Numbered from the stretch's first letter, positions 45,667-55,979 are shown. The stretch: DNA of 64,000 bases from Allacma fusca (GCA_947179485.1 OX359245.1:61305067-61369066), one strand, 5' to 3'. A program made the numbers and translations. Notes: a model not told the origin generated them from the letters alone.

Positions 45667-46614
45667 GTGTCCGACCCATCTCATTGCCCTTATGTACTCT
45701 GCTCGTTTAATGATGTAATTATAGACGCTCTTATTGACACAGGAGCCTCTCAAAATTTAATTCATACATTAAGTGTCCCTCCTAATTCCATGCTCATTCC
45801 TTGCCCTCCCCGTTATATTTTAACAGCAGATAGGAATCATTTATGTACGCGCTTTACTGTTATGTTACGTTTTCATATTGATAATGTACCATATTCAGCA
45901 CAGGCTCAAGTTTTGGATATTCTCACACCCTCATTCATATTAGGTTGCACTTTCCTTTCCCAGTATAAACTTACCGTCGACGTTTATCATCACTCCCTCT
46001 TCAACTCCACACACTCTCATTATATACGTAGGCATGCATATACAGCCCCTTGTACTTCGCATTGTGGTTGTTCTGTACCTATAAAATCTCTTTTTACTCT
46101 CCAACTTCCTCCGCGTCGTCAATTCTATGTTCCAACTACACCCATTTTTACATCTCCATCACTTTGTTTTGTCGCTAACTCATCCATCTCCACACAGTAT
46201 AATATTTTTCTTCCAGCTCTCGTCAATATGCCGCCTCGTCATGTCCTTGTGTGTAACATGTCTAATAAAGTTCAGACCTTACCAGCAGGTACAACTTTAG
46301 GCACGTTAAATACATATGAGGCCGTTGCTCCATTAACTCTCCCTCCCGACATTCCTACAAATGTTTCTCCACTTACTCCAGCTCAACTTCAACACATTCA
46401 TATAAACTCTCAACTTACCCCTCCACAAAAATCTCAAATCATTACCCTTCTGAACAAATTTTCATACTTATTCGCATGGTCTTTACATGATTTAAAAATC
46501 TGCACTTTTCCCCCATGCGTATTCGTTTACATTCTTCCACCCCCGTTCAGGCTAAGCCTTATAGACTTAGTACAGCTGAACGTGACTATCTCAAAACTGA
46601 ACTTGACAAATTGA
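45667..46614 (+). pseudogene. pol: Pol, protease part, element 2 (frame broken)
   Basis: In the -1 frame to gag. Carries the aspartic protease motif DTG in IDALIDTGASQNL, then the linker region that aligns with element 1 (LDIL/LETLTPxxILGC, PPRxQFYVPTT). The frame is lost at 46510-46514, where a C run has five bases while the equivalent run in element 1 is longer. The remaining residues to 46614 are out-of-frame sequence. Either an inactivating single-base loss or a homopolymer base-calling error. Confidence 0.85.
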
Positions 46615-49334
46615 TTGACGCTGGTATTATTGTTCCCTGCGATAATTCCAACTATTCCACTCCCGTTTTTCTTGTCAAACAGAAGACAAAGTGGCGTTTA
46701 GTATGTGATTTCAAGAAATTAAATAAAATTACTGTTGATGAACTTTTCCCCCTCCCTCGTATTGATGACCTATTATTTCAATTACGTCATGCTGCTTATT
46801 TTTCCCCTTTGGATTTATTTAGTGGTTATTATCAAGCCGCTATTCACCCAGACGACCAACATTACACAGCAATCATTACAGAATTCGGTCTGTATATGTA
46901 TCTTCGTGTCTGTTTCGGTCTTAAAAATGCTCCCGCATATTTTCAACGCTTAGCTATGAAAACCTTGGGTAATCTTCGGTTTACCCATGCTGTTTCATAC
47001 ATTGATGATATCATTCCATATAGCAAAGATTTTCCTTCCCATTTAATTGCTCTCGATTTAGTTCTCACAGCCCTCTCTTTAGCTAATTTACGCCTTAATC
47101 CAGCCAAATGTAATTTTGCCCTGCAAGAACATGCCCTTTTTGGATATTTTCTTTCCCAACAAGGTCTTTCCACAGAATCTGCCAAAGTTGCTGCGATCAT
47201 GCAACAAAACCGGCCCTATAACATTGACTCCCTCCGAAAATTTTTAGGAACTATAGGTTACTATCGACGTTTTATTTCTGGATTTGCTCAAAAAGCTGCC
47301 CCCTTACAGCAATTATTAAAAAAGCATTCTCTTTATCATTGGTCCCCCGATTGTCAAAAATCTTTTGATGAATTGAAAAATGCTCTTTGTACCGCCCCTG
47401 TACTTCGTCATTATGATGAAACAAAGCCTTGTATCTTATATACGGATGCTAGCAATGCAGGGTTAGCAGGCATACTCCATCAGGTGTTTGAAGATGGAGA
47501 ACACCCCATTTTTTATGTATCCCGCTCTCTCACTCCAGCCGAAAAGAACTGGAGTATAACTGAAAAAGAATGCTTAGCTGTTGTTTTTGCTGTCAAAAAG
47601 TTTCGTGAATTTCTTTATTTACACCCTTTTAATATTGTCTCTGATCATCATGCATTATGTTATTTCAAATGCCAGAGGGATCCATCTGCCCGTCTCACTC
47701 GTATGAGTATAATTTTACAGGAGTATCGTTATGTTATTAAATATAAAAAAGGCTCCCTCCACCGCAACGTGGATGGCGTCTCCCGATGCCCCTACGCCCT
47801 TGCAACCTCCACAGATACGGATGCGGATTTACATATCCCTGGGCTAGTTGCACTTGAATCATCCCCCTCTGTCCCTCTAATTGACCCCACTAATCTTCTT
47901 GATGCCCAAAAACTTGACCCGACGATTTCTCGTATAATAATTAAAAAACGCTCCAAATTGTTACAAAATGATGATGGAATTTATTTTATCCAATTCAATC
48001 CCCGAGCTCCCAAATTACTTCTTGTTCCTAAGGCTTTAATTCCAACCCTTTTGCACAACGCACATAATCATCCCCTTTCTGGTCATTTAAATTTTAAACG
48101 AACTTTAGCCCGTATACGTCCTTACTATTGGTGGCGTGCGATGACAGCTGATACCTTTCGTCATTGTACCCAATGTGGTGATTGTCAAAGTCGCCAGCAT
48201 TTGACCAAACTCCGTATGGATAGCCTTAAACCCATTACAGTCAAGACTCCAGGCAGTACATATGCCATGGATTTACTTGGTCCGTTCCGTGAAACTATTC
48301 GTGGAAACATTTACATTTTTGTCCTTACAGATTTATTCACTAAATGGGTGCACTCAGCACTTTTACCGTGCCGAGAATCATCCCATATAGCCATGCAGCT
48401 CGAATCTTTTATTCTTGCATTCCCTGGAATGTCCACGCTCATTTCCGATGGCGCTGCGGAATTTAAGTCTTCAGCAGTTTCTTCCCTTCTCCAGCGTTTT
48501 AATATTACCCATAATGTAAGCATGCCACATCATCCCCGTTCTCATGGTTCAGTTGAGCGACTCAACCAAACCATTGCAATTATGCTTAGCAAATTTGTAT
48601 CTGATAATCAGCAAGATTGGGATATTTTTACTCCCTATGTCATTGCTGCTTATAATACATCAGCCCATTCGGTAACTAAAATTTCTCCCTTCGAAGCATT
48701 TTTTGGCCGAGCTCCTCCAGCTCCTCTTCTTAATTCTATTCCCAATAATCTTATGTCCTTCCAGCAATTATCTCCCAGTAAAGTGCAAGCCTTGCATCAT
48801 CGTATTTCACAACTCATCAAAAGTGCTCAAGCTCAGGCCAAAGCACGTTTGGATTCCATGTATAATGCCCTCGACTTTAAAATCGGTTCTCATGTGAGAT
48901 ACTTCCTTCCCCAACGCAAAATAGGCTTATCTGACAAACTTCTTTGTCGATGGATAGGTCCCTATACTATAACTTATATAGACAAATTCAATAATGCTGA
49001 CCTTGTATTAACATTTCCTTCCCATAAACTCCGTCCGGTCATAAAATGTCACCTTTCTCAACTTAAGCTTGTAAATATAGACTTGGGTGATGGTATTGTC
49101 CACCCTGAGTACATATATACGACTGATGATCAAGAAGAATTTCAAGCTTGGCAGGATTATATGCATTCTTCACCCTACAATTCCCTCTCTCAGTCGTCCG
49201 ATAGTCCGTCAACCAAAACTTCTTCTTCCAGTGCTTCTCCTAAAGTTGTTAAACCCCGTTCAAAAGTTCACCCTGTGTCTCATCCCCTTCCACGTCGTTC
49301 TGCTCGCATACAAGCGCAAGTACAACTTACTTAA
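46515..49334 (+). pseudogene. pol: Pol, RT-RNase H-integrase part, element 2
   Basis: 939 codons open, in -1 frame to the protease part. RT motifs VCDFKKLN, FSPLDLFSGYYQ, YIDD. RNase H LYTDAS and VSDHHAL. Integrase HNHPLSGH and CGDC zinc region, then D (AMDLLG), D (SDGAAEF), E (VERLNQ) and the GPY/F-type WIGPYTITYI. All catalytic residues are kept, so apart from the C-run break the polyprotein looks functional. The ATG at 46515 is an internal methionine, not a likely natural start. Confidence 0.9.
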
Positions 49335-49478
49335 CTACACAAAATTTTTTTCTCTCATCCGTCACTCATTGTGTCTTCGGAGTTTTTCTTTGCAATTTGT
49401 TTCAGTTATTTCCCAGTGCTGTTCCAATTTCCTACATAAACCCCCGTTTTTGTGCTCTCTTTCTTTGAAAATTGCCTA

Positions 49479-51290
49479 ATGCCTTCGGATCATGTCCAGC
49501 TTTCTTCCACCAACAAATCCACTCCTCCCGTCTTACCCGACGATACCGGGAGTCCAAAAGTTCTCCTCGACTCTAGCAATTCGGACCTCAATTCTACTGG
49601 GCGAAAATCCATGGATAGAGCTCATTCCAGTTCAACTTCCGGGACTTCCCCAGACACCGATTTATTGCCCCGTGGCCGAAGCCACAGTTCGGATCTTCCC
49701 CTTTCAGTACACCAGCCTACAGGGTCAGATGATGACTCACTCGGATCCTCTTATTCCCATTTACCATCGGACCTTTCGTCATGTGGCGGCGGGGATACTC
49801 CTCCCCTCCACAATTCCCCCGTTAATGGAACAACTACGAGCCACATATTGCTCAGCAAGCTACTCTTATGCAGTACAATCCCGGAATCTACTCCAGGAAA
49901 TGCGGGATCCTCCTCCTCTTCATCTGAGTGTGGTTCCCGTAATCCAGGTGGACGCGCAGATTGTCATCTCGACATTCCTGAGGGAGGATCTGATGTCAAT
50001 GGACCTCCTGACCCGGCAGAGGAAACAGTCAAAGAAGCTATTCGGCAAGCCCAAGCATACGATTCTAGCGATCAAATCTCCACCCCAAACGTCCGAGGAA
50101 ATAGCAGTCGGACTCACCCCGTTCCACAATGCCCCCAATATACATCCATTGGCAAGTTTTCAACTCACCCTAACAAACACCGCGGAGCATTCAGACCCCA
50201 ACAAAAGGTGCGAAATGTTCCTCAATCAACCCCAGAACGAATTCCCAGGTATCGTGATTACCCAATCTACGCCGACTGTACCCCCGTGCCTCAACACGTC
50301 GTCAACGCTCAGAACTCCTCCCGCAAGCCCAAGGGTCGTCCAAAATTCCAGACACAAGGACGACCGTTCATTACAAACCCCAACTTTCCTGTCGCCCGAA
50401 ACTCACCTTCATTCAGACCCCCTCCTGCAAATAACACCGTCACTACTACCATCCACACATCTCTACCCCCAGCTACTACTAAACGAGGCCGGTCAGTTCA
50501 TCGGTTCTCGTTTACATACACAACATTCCTCATCTGTTTGTTCTTCTTCCTCTGCGCCACCGGATTTGAGGCTGCTCCAATCCCCGGAGGTTGGGGAAGC
50601 CTTCCCAACCTCGCTCAACTCCACACACTTCCGGACACCAAATTGTATGATAAGCATGATAATTTTAATTTTGATAAAAATTCCAAGAATCATGTAGCTA
50701 AGAAAAATTCTGGTGTGAAAATGTTAGCTGCTGGAACTGGACTTATGGTTGCTGCTCCTGTAGTGACCAAAGTTTTAGACTATATTCCCTCCCCATCCAA
50801 CTCCTTCCCGGAATCTCCTTCCTCTACTAATTCAAATTTGACCATTCGTCATGAGTATGTCATGGCAACAGTCCCTCCACCCCTAATTGATACGACACCT
50901 TCCTATTTTGCCAACATTGATGACGGAATTTCCTCTGAAATTCCCTCAACAATGTTACCCATAGTTCTCAAGCAGGTACAACTACCTGTCCCAACTTCAC
51001 CTCCATCCCCTCCCCCTTTGGAGTTCGAAGTTAATTCTGGCCCTTGGACATTTCTTTTCCGTATTTTTTCAGTCCTCGGTTTTCTTATGACATTTTTAAT
51101 TGGACTAGGCCTCTTTTGCTACGGCGGATGCCGAATTTTCCTTGCCCGCCGTATCTCAAGACGGCGAGATCATGCTCTCCCAGCATTCTTTACCAGCGAT
51201 CCGTCCACGGGAACGCAGGTTATGCTTCCGTTAAACCCCTCTTGTCAGGTTACTACCCTCTCCAAAGCGGTGGATCATCTTTCCCAATAA
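49479..51290 (+). CDS. Post-pol frame B, envelope-like membrane protein, element 2
   Basis: 603 aa from the ATG at 49479 (C at -3, weak context). The first about 340 residues are Ser/Pro/Asp-rich and overlap frame A in the other phase. Near residues 343-361 an internal hydrophobic segment (FLICLFFFLCATGF) precedes a possible cleavage site EAA and then GGWGSLPNLAQL, matching element 1. The Ala/Gly-rich stretch MLAAGTGLMVAAPVVTKVLD and following PSPSNSFPE also match. One NLT glycosylation site is present. A C-terminal membrane span (about 525-550) is followed by RRISRRRD. Role inferred as envelope-like or other membrane protein of the particle. No known family recognised. Confidence 0.75.
   Translation: MPSDHVQLSSTNKSTPPVLPDDTGSPKVLLDSSNSDLNSTGRKSMDRAHSSSTSGTSPDTDLLPRGRSHSSDLPLSVHQPTGSDDDSLGSSYSHLPSDLSSCGGGDTPPLHNSPVNGTTTSHILLSKLLLCSTIPESTPGNAGSSSSSSECGSRNPGGRADCHLDIPEGGSDVNGPPDPAEETVKEAIRQAQAYDSSDQISTPNVRGNSSRTHPVPQCPQYTSIGKFSTHPNKHRGAFRPQQKVRNVPQSTPERIPRYRDYPIYADCTPVPQHVVNAQNSSRKPKGRPKFQTQGRPFITNPNFPVARNSPSFRPPPANNTVTTTIHTSLPPATTKRGRSVHRFSFTYTTFLICLFFFLCATGFEAAPIPGGWGSLPNLAQLHTLPDTKLYDKHDNFNFDKNSKNHVAKKNSGVKMLAAGTGLMVAAPVVTKVLDYIPSPSNSFPESPSSTNSNLTIRHEYVMATVPPPLIDTTPSYFANIDDGISSEIPSTMLPIVLKQVQLPVPTSPPSPPPLEFEVNSGPWTFLFRIFSVLGFLMTFLIGLGLFCYGGCRIFLARRISRRRDHALPAFFTSDPSTGTQVMLPLNPSCQVTTLSKAVDHLSQ
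49492..50697 (+). CDS. Post-pol frame A (conserved, unrecognised), element 2
   Basis: 401 aa starting 13 nt after the frame B ATG, with A at -3. Conserved with element 1 in the first about 110 residues (GENPWIELI, LPGLPQT, YCPV, RIFPFQY, RTFRHVAAGILLP) and at LYPQLLLNEAGQFI. Beyond that point this copy runs about 65 residues further than element 1, opposite the membrane-coding part of frame B, so the tail is probably not constrained. No membrane span. Function unknown. Confidence 0.75.
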   Translation: MSSFLPPTNPLLPSYPTIPGVQKFSSTLAIRTSILLGENPWIELIPVQLPGLPQTPIYCPVAEATVRIFPFQYTSLQGQMMTHSDPLIPIYHRTFRHVAAGILLPSTIPPLMEQLRATYCSASYSYAVQSRNLLQEMRDPPPLHLSVVPVIQVDAQIVISTFLREDLMSMDLLTRQRKQSKKLFGKPKHTILAIKSPPQTSEEIAVGLTPFHNAPNIHPLASFQLTLTNTAEHSDPNKRCEMFLNQPQNEFPGIVITQSTPTVPPCLNTSSTLRTPPASPRVVQNSRHKDDRSLQTPTFLSPETHLHSDPLLQITPSLLPSTHLYPQLLLNEAGQFIGSRLHTQHSSSVCSSSSAPPDLRLLQSPEVGEAFPTSLNSTHFRTPNCMISMIILILIKIPRIM

Positions 51291-51530
51291 AATAAATATT
51301 TTTTTGGTGTTTTTATTTTTATTTTTGTTTGTTTCTCTTTCAGTTAATTCTAGTTTGTTAGTCACAATTGTGCATTTTGCTAACACTTGTTACTTTAACC
51401 TTTTATTTTACTAACTCATTTTTAGTTTGCTACATTTCACTAAATTGTTTTCACTATTTACATATTATATTTTCTTTTGTTATGTACTTCGTCAAAATTT
51501 GAGGCCAAATTTTCTGTTTACGGCCCGGGA

Positions 51531-52024
51531 TGTTAGGTTAAGATGAATTAAGTATGTTTTTCCATACAATTATTTAAGGATCATTTTAAAGTACAATTTA
51601 GCCTGCGAGCTAAATCATTAAAGTTTATTATTTGCTGACTGTATCCAGTCAACGGCCTTGGTAACTTCCGTTACCCATTTATCATGTATGTATTAATTTT
51701 AGAATTAGTAATCATTAGGACTAGTGTATCTAGTCCAGAAGATTTGTAAGAATGTATTTTTAGTCTTGTTCTGGTCTTCGGATCAATCCAATCAATCATA
51801 TAATCTTTCTTTAATTTCCCTTTCAGTTTCTTTTGATTTCATAAATAAATCAATTTTATTTTAATCTTCTCATTAATCACAGATCAGCTTCAATGGTTTA
51901 ATTTATTCGTTGGCGTATCGTTTTGATTCTCACAATAATTAATAGTGTCTCATATTTATTCAATATTCATGTATTTTGATATCTGCCTTTATCTCATATT
52001 GATACACGCCAACATAAACCAAAA
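51531..52024 (+). repeat. 3' LTR of Gypsy-type element 2
   Basis: 494 bp, one visible difference from the 5' copy. It is preceded by CGGCCCGGGA rather than a long purine run. Element 1 also has CGGGA directly before its 3' LTR. An AATAAA-like poly(A) signal lies inside. Confidence 0.88.
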
Positions 52025-52029
52025 ATAGT

Positions 52030-52770
52030 TTTACCCATCATACTTTTTTATTTTGATATTAAGTAGAATTATTTAATAGCACGTTAAATTGCTCAATTCA
52101 ATTTAAATCAACTTCAAGTTAATTTCAATTCAACTTCAATTTGTACAAATATTACAACTTGAAATTGTCAACTTCAAATAATGAAGCTATTGGCTGGTTT
52201 CCGGCAATTGACTTCCAATTAAACAAAATTGATTTGCAATTGGTCAAATACAACTATGAGGCCAACATTGAGTCATCATGAGTGCGTTGTACACCTTGCC
52301 ATCATCAAAATTTGTTCACCGCCGCATTCACTGGCGAATTCCCCTTCGTCCTTTTAGTACACAGAAGTAGAAACTAGGCATCCACCAGTGTTGTACGTAA
52401 TAAATATGAAATGGAGATACTGAAGTCGTGAAAGTTTGGCGCAACTGTGACAATATTATCGCAATGATCCGATAAGAGATCTCTAATAACACGTTCCTCC
52501 TTCATTACGTCAGTTGAGCTTGATATACACAATTTGTACTATAAAAAACATAATTGGATACATAACCAGTTAATAATTTCTCACTCATTGGTTTGTGGTA
52601 TTAATGTGATTGCAGCGTAAAATGCCTATAAATCAAGGTATAGATCTATAACTGGTTGATCTATTTTGAGTCTTTATAATTCCTACACTACGTCTCTATT
52701 GTCAGTTCAGATTCGTTCTTTGGAGGAATTAGCGATCCAGATCATAAGTAATTATAAACTCGAAGCTATT
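52030..52770. other. Intergenic, nothing recognised
   Basis: Between element 2 and the hAT upstream of the reductase. Contains a patch of TTCAATTCAACTTCAA-type words (52090-52190), probably another eroded repeat. No coding sequence. Confidence 0.45.
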
Positions 52771-52782
52771 ACTACTTTCTTG

Positions 52783-53683
52783 CATACCTGGGCGTTTCGT
52801 TTGCACTCGCACTCACTTCGCACTCAATTACAATGGTGGATCTTTAAACTCCCCTCGCGCTCGCACTCATGAGTTGTGCCCCGCTGCACTCAAACTCCTG
52901 CCTCAAAGTACTCTCCCAAAATTTTTGCACTCATACTCATAGTTTGAGTGCCCTCATAGCCCTCTCGCACCATCGAGTGGGTGTTATAATTAATGGCTGG
53001 ATTGAATACCCGGATCTCCTTTACCAACAACATTTTTTTCGAAAACAACGTCTCACAATTAGTTTTGTGGTTACTTGTGATAGATCTCACCCCTCTCAAT
53101 GAACTTGGTGTTTCATCATGTTCCCCCGTTTTAGCTAATACAAGATAATACTAAATATGTATTTATACTTCATTTTGTGGGAATTTTTTAATATTTCTCA
53201 AATGATTCCTTGACAAATTAGCTAAAGCAGCTGTATTTGATGCGGCTCAATTTTTTCCTCAAATTACAATTTAGAAGTCGGGACGCTGATACCTCTGAAA
53301 AAATTAACTAAAGTCCAGGGATGTGGAATATTTTGAGATGTATATGAAATTTGTGTATTTGAAATAGTACTTGAAATGCATTCCGTATTTTGTGTTTAGT
53401 ATTTTTCAAGTCGTAAATTTTTTTAAGGTATTTTGCATTTGACATTTTGTAAGTACTATACTTTCTAGTGTATTTTCTATTTCGTATACCCTAGTTGTGA
53501 GTGCAAAACACTGCACTCAGCCTCTGCCTCTTGAGTGCACATAATTTGAATGATCACTCTACCCCATTACTGTGAGCGCAGAAATTTCAAATCGGAACTC
53601 GCACTCGCACTCAATTTGAGTGCGTTGAGTGCGAGGCTGAGTGCGAGGCATGCACTCAATGAGTGCGAGTGCGCCCAGGTATG
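52783..53683. mobile_element. Non-autonomous hAT-like element, CATACCTGGGCG ends
   Basis: Ends CATACCTGGGCG and CGCCCAGGTATG with a perfect 8-bp duplication CTTTCTTG (52775-52782, 53684-53691). Subterminal regions are made of CTCGCACTC/GAGTGCGAG words. It ends 57 bp before the presumed reductase ATG, so it probably lies in or replaces part of that promoter. Confidence 0.88.
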
Positions 53684-53740
53684 CTTTCTTGCAATAGCCT
53701 GTATTGGTTAAATTTGAATATACTGCAAATATATTCGCAA

Positions 53741-53943
53741 TGGGATCTGAACAAGGCATCTCCAATTTCTACGCTGGAAAATCAATTTTTATCACTGGAG
53801 CAACCGGGTTTCTGGGAAAATGTCTCCTGAGCAAATTTCTTAACTCTTGCTCCGAGATAGATCGTATTTATGTTTTGGTTCGTTCTGAACCAGATTCGAA
53901 GGACGGAGTGCAGACTAGGCAATCGGAAATTGTAGACTCCAAG
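53741..53943 (+). CDS. Fatty acyl-CoA reductase, first exon only
   Basis: N-terminal exon of a fatty acyl-CoA reductase, the enzyme that reduces acyl-CoA to fatty alcohol with NADPH. The Rossmann nucleotide-binding motif TGATGFLG follows FYAGKSIFI, and CLLSKFL and IDRIYVLVR match the conserved start of this family. The exon likely ends at AAG|GTAGAG (53943/53944), giving 67 codons. No further exon (about 400 more residues expected) is visible to the window end. Instead a Polinton-like element follows from about 54.9 kb. Either the rest lies beyond 64000 with the element in intron 1, or the gene is truncated. Confidence 0.8.
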
Positions 53944-54009
53944 GTAGAGGAAAATTATTATCTTGAATATACAGTTTGTTTTTATTATTTTATCACGTAA
54001 CCAGTTTTA

Positions 54010-54055
54010 TATTATTAAATATGTATATATATATAATTATATATATTATATTAAA
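54010..54055. repeat. AT microsatellite
   Basis: Short (TA)n tract directly after the reductase exon, inside the presumed intron. Confidence 0.7.
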
Positions 54056-54394
54056 CTGACTTAAAAGGTTCCTGTTTCCGAGTTGACTTTTCCAACTTTT
54101 GCTTTTTGAACTTTATACACCTTATTTTTTGAAACGGCTCTGCATATCCTAAACCTCGTAAAAAGGTATCAATGCGCAATCTTGCATCGATCATGATTAC
54201 CATAATATTTTTCAAAACGGTTTCGCAAAGCAATATATCGAAATAAAATCGATTCGAAAAGCATTTCGATACGTCTCATGACACTCAAGTTCGTGCTCTT
54301 ACCGGACTTCATATGCTAACGCTTTTGGGACAGAAAATTCCAAAACTGTGTTTGAAAACCAGTAGGATGTATGTCTATGGTGAGTCGGCCTGAA

Positions 54395-54665
54395 ATGTCC
54401 ACTGGACATTTCCCTATGCTTAAGGCATAGGGCCACCCTTCACTTTTTCCAGTGGACATTTCCACATGTTTAAAGCATATAGGTGCCCTTCACTTTTTCC
54501 AGTGGACATTTCCACATGTTTAAAGCATATAGGTGCCCTTCACTTTTTCCTCGTGGACATTTCCATGTGTTTTACTCATTGGGGTGCCCTTCATATTTTC
54601 AGTGGACATTTTCCCCATTGTTAAAGCATAGGTCCGCCCTTCACTTTTCATAATGGACATTTGCC
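54395..54665. repeat. 50-bp tandem repeat, five to six units
   Basis: The word TGGACATT recurs at 54403, 54453, 54503, 54554, 54603 and 54654. Units of about 50 bp read GTGGACATTTCCACATGTTT followed by AAAGCATATAGGTGCCCTTC. Central units are almost identical and outer ones diverge. It lies between the reductase exon and the Polinton-like genes and could belong to the latter's terminal region. Confidence 0.85.
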
Positions 54666-54926
54666 AATGTGTAGAGGCATACACACTTTACAGTGGTTCT
54701 ACTAAGTATATTATTTAAAAATAGTCATAACTGTTGAACTAGTGGGAGTTTTCAGGACATGAATTTTAGACAATCGATTATATTTATGGTAGTATATGTA
54801 AAAGTTAAAACATACACAAACTAATGCCAATGTACGTGGCAGAGTAGCTAGAGATGCGTAAAATTATAATCAGTGAATGGCTTCAATCCATGCTAGCTCC
54901 TATATGTATATATGCTTTGTTTACAG

Positions 54927-54950
54927 GAAATGGTCACCCCATCCATTAAG
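54927..54950 (+). other. Candidate 24-nt micro-exon
   Basis: TTGTTTACAG|GAAATGG...CATTAAG|GTAAGTA: a strong acceptor and a strong donor separated by 24 bases that stay open in the ATG frame. A further acceptor (CATTTGTAG) lies about 100 nt downstream. It could be a 5' leader exon of the gene at 55118. Confidence 0.35.
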
Positions 54951-55117
54951 GTAAGTATAGAAAAAAAAAACAAAAATAGTTTGTTTCCCCTATATGGGGG
55001 TTTGTTTTGCTACTACATATTATCATTCCACAAAGTTTCATTTGTAGGAGTACAACTACGAAAGAAATATAAAATTTCATTCCACATTTTTACTTTTGAA
55101 AAAACAGTTTTCAAAAT

Positions 55118-55810
55118 ATGGATCCAGTTGTAAGTGTAACCCAGGAGTTCGATTTTCTCAACATTTCCAATGAGAAAAGGGAAATCATTGCTAAAAAATC
55201 AGAAAAATTCTGGGCTGCAAAAGTGGCGATGTATAACTTCACCCTCAGGATAGCAAAAATTATGGTGAATCACAGCTGCGGGGTCGATTGGCGTCTTTCA
55301 TTGAAACCTAGTATGGAAATCCTCTGTAGCTGTGAGGAACTAGCCTATCTTAAGATAGAATGGGATCGGATTTGCTTGAAATTCGAAGATGCACTTCCGG
55401 ATACGAAGCAAGGAATGGATTTTAAAGAATACACGGGCACCTCGAAAATACACCCTGGTATAGACGCCGACACCGGTATGGAAGTCAATGTAAGTAACCC
55501 GGGATACCTGGATATAGTTCCGAGGCTATCATCCATTACGATGAGTCCTATGAAGAAAACATTATCACCTTATCTCACTCCCGCGGCGTTGGCTGAAGGT
55601 TATTACATCATTAAATCAGATGAAATAACATGTGTCTACTGTGATGGAAAGCCCGGATGGTTTTCCGAAGATCGCCAGATTAAATATAGAAAAGGATGTT
55701 TCAAGAAATGTCCACTGGAATTAGCTTATTTCTTTGGCGATGATGACAGACGACCGAAATGGAAAAGGAGGACTGAGTCATTGGAGAAGGAATTTTCTGC
55801 AATACGTTAA
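55118..55810 (+). CDS. BIR-like zinc-finger protein of the Polinton-like element
   Basis: 230 aa. The N-terminal about 150 residues are not recognised. The C-terminal part reads AEGYYIIKSDEITCVYCDGKPGW..ED...KYRKGCFKKCPLE. It follows the BIR pattern G-Y-Y-(4)-D-x-x-x-C-x2-C-(..)-W-(..)-D-(..)-H-(..)-C of IAP proteins (cysteines near residues 172, 175 and 198), except that the zinc-binding histidine position holds tyrosine. A second cysteine (GCF) nearby might substitute. If it is a BIR domain, a role in blocking host cell death is conceivable, but the altered ligand makes this tentative. Upstream AGs suggest a spliced 5' leader. Confidence 0.5.
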   Translation: MDPVVSVTQEFDFLNISNEKREIIAKKSEKFWAAKVAMYNFTLRIAKIMVNHSCGVDWRLSLKPSMEILCSCEELAYLKIEWDRICLKFEDALPDTKQGMDFKEYTGTSKIHPGIDADTGMEVNVSNPGYLDIVPRLSSITMSPMKKTLSPYLTPAALAEGYYIIKSDEITCVYCDGKPGWFSEDRQIKYRKGCFKKCPLELAYFFGDDDRRPKWKRRTESLEKEFSAIR

Positions 55811-55979
55811 AACAAACCGGGAGACATAGAGGCTATATTTCGTCTTCAGTACTTGGATAGAGTTATTGAAAGTAGAACTCAGAGATTTGGTTGAATAAAT
55901 TTGGACCTCAAATTTGTCTTTATCTGATATAATCTAGCATGGATTGTAACATTTATTCATTCATATTTTGGAATTCATC

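Larger units (their letters stand above)
43163..52024 (+). mobile_element. Gypsy-type LTR retrotransposon, element 2 (pol broken)
   Basis: An 8.86-kb element. The 494-bp LTRs (43163-43656, 51531-52024) differ at one position by eye (T at 43432, A at 51800). The 4-bp target duplication is ATAG (43159-43162, 52025-52028). It has the same layout as element 1: gag, pol in -1 frame, then two overlapping frames. Proteins are clearly homologous but well diverged, so these are two families of one lineage. The only visible defect is a frame break in pol at 46510-46514. Confidence 0.93.
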
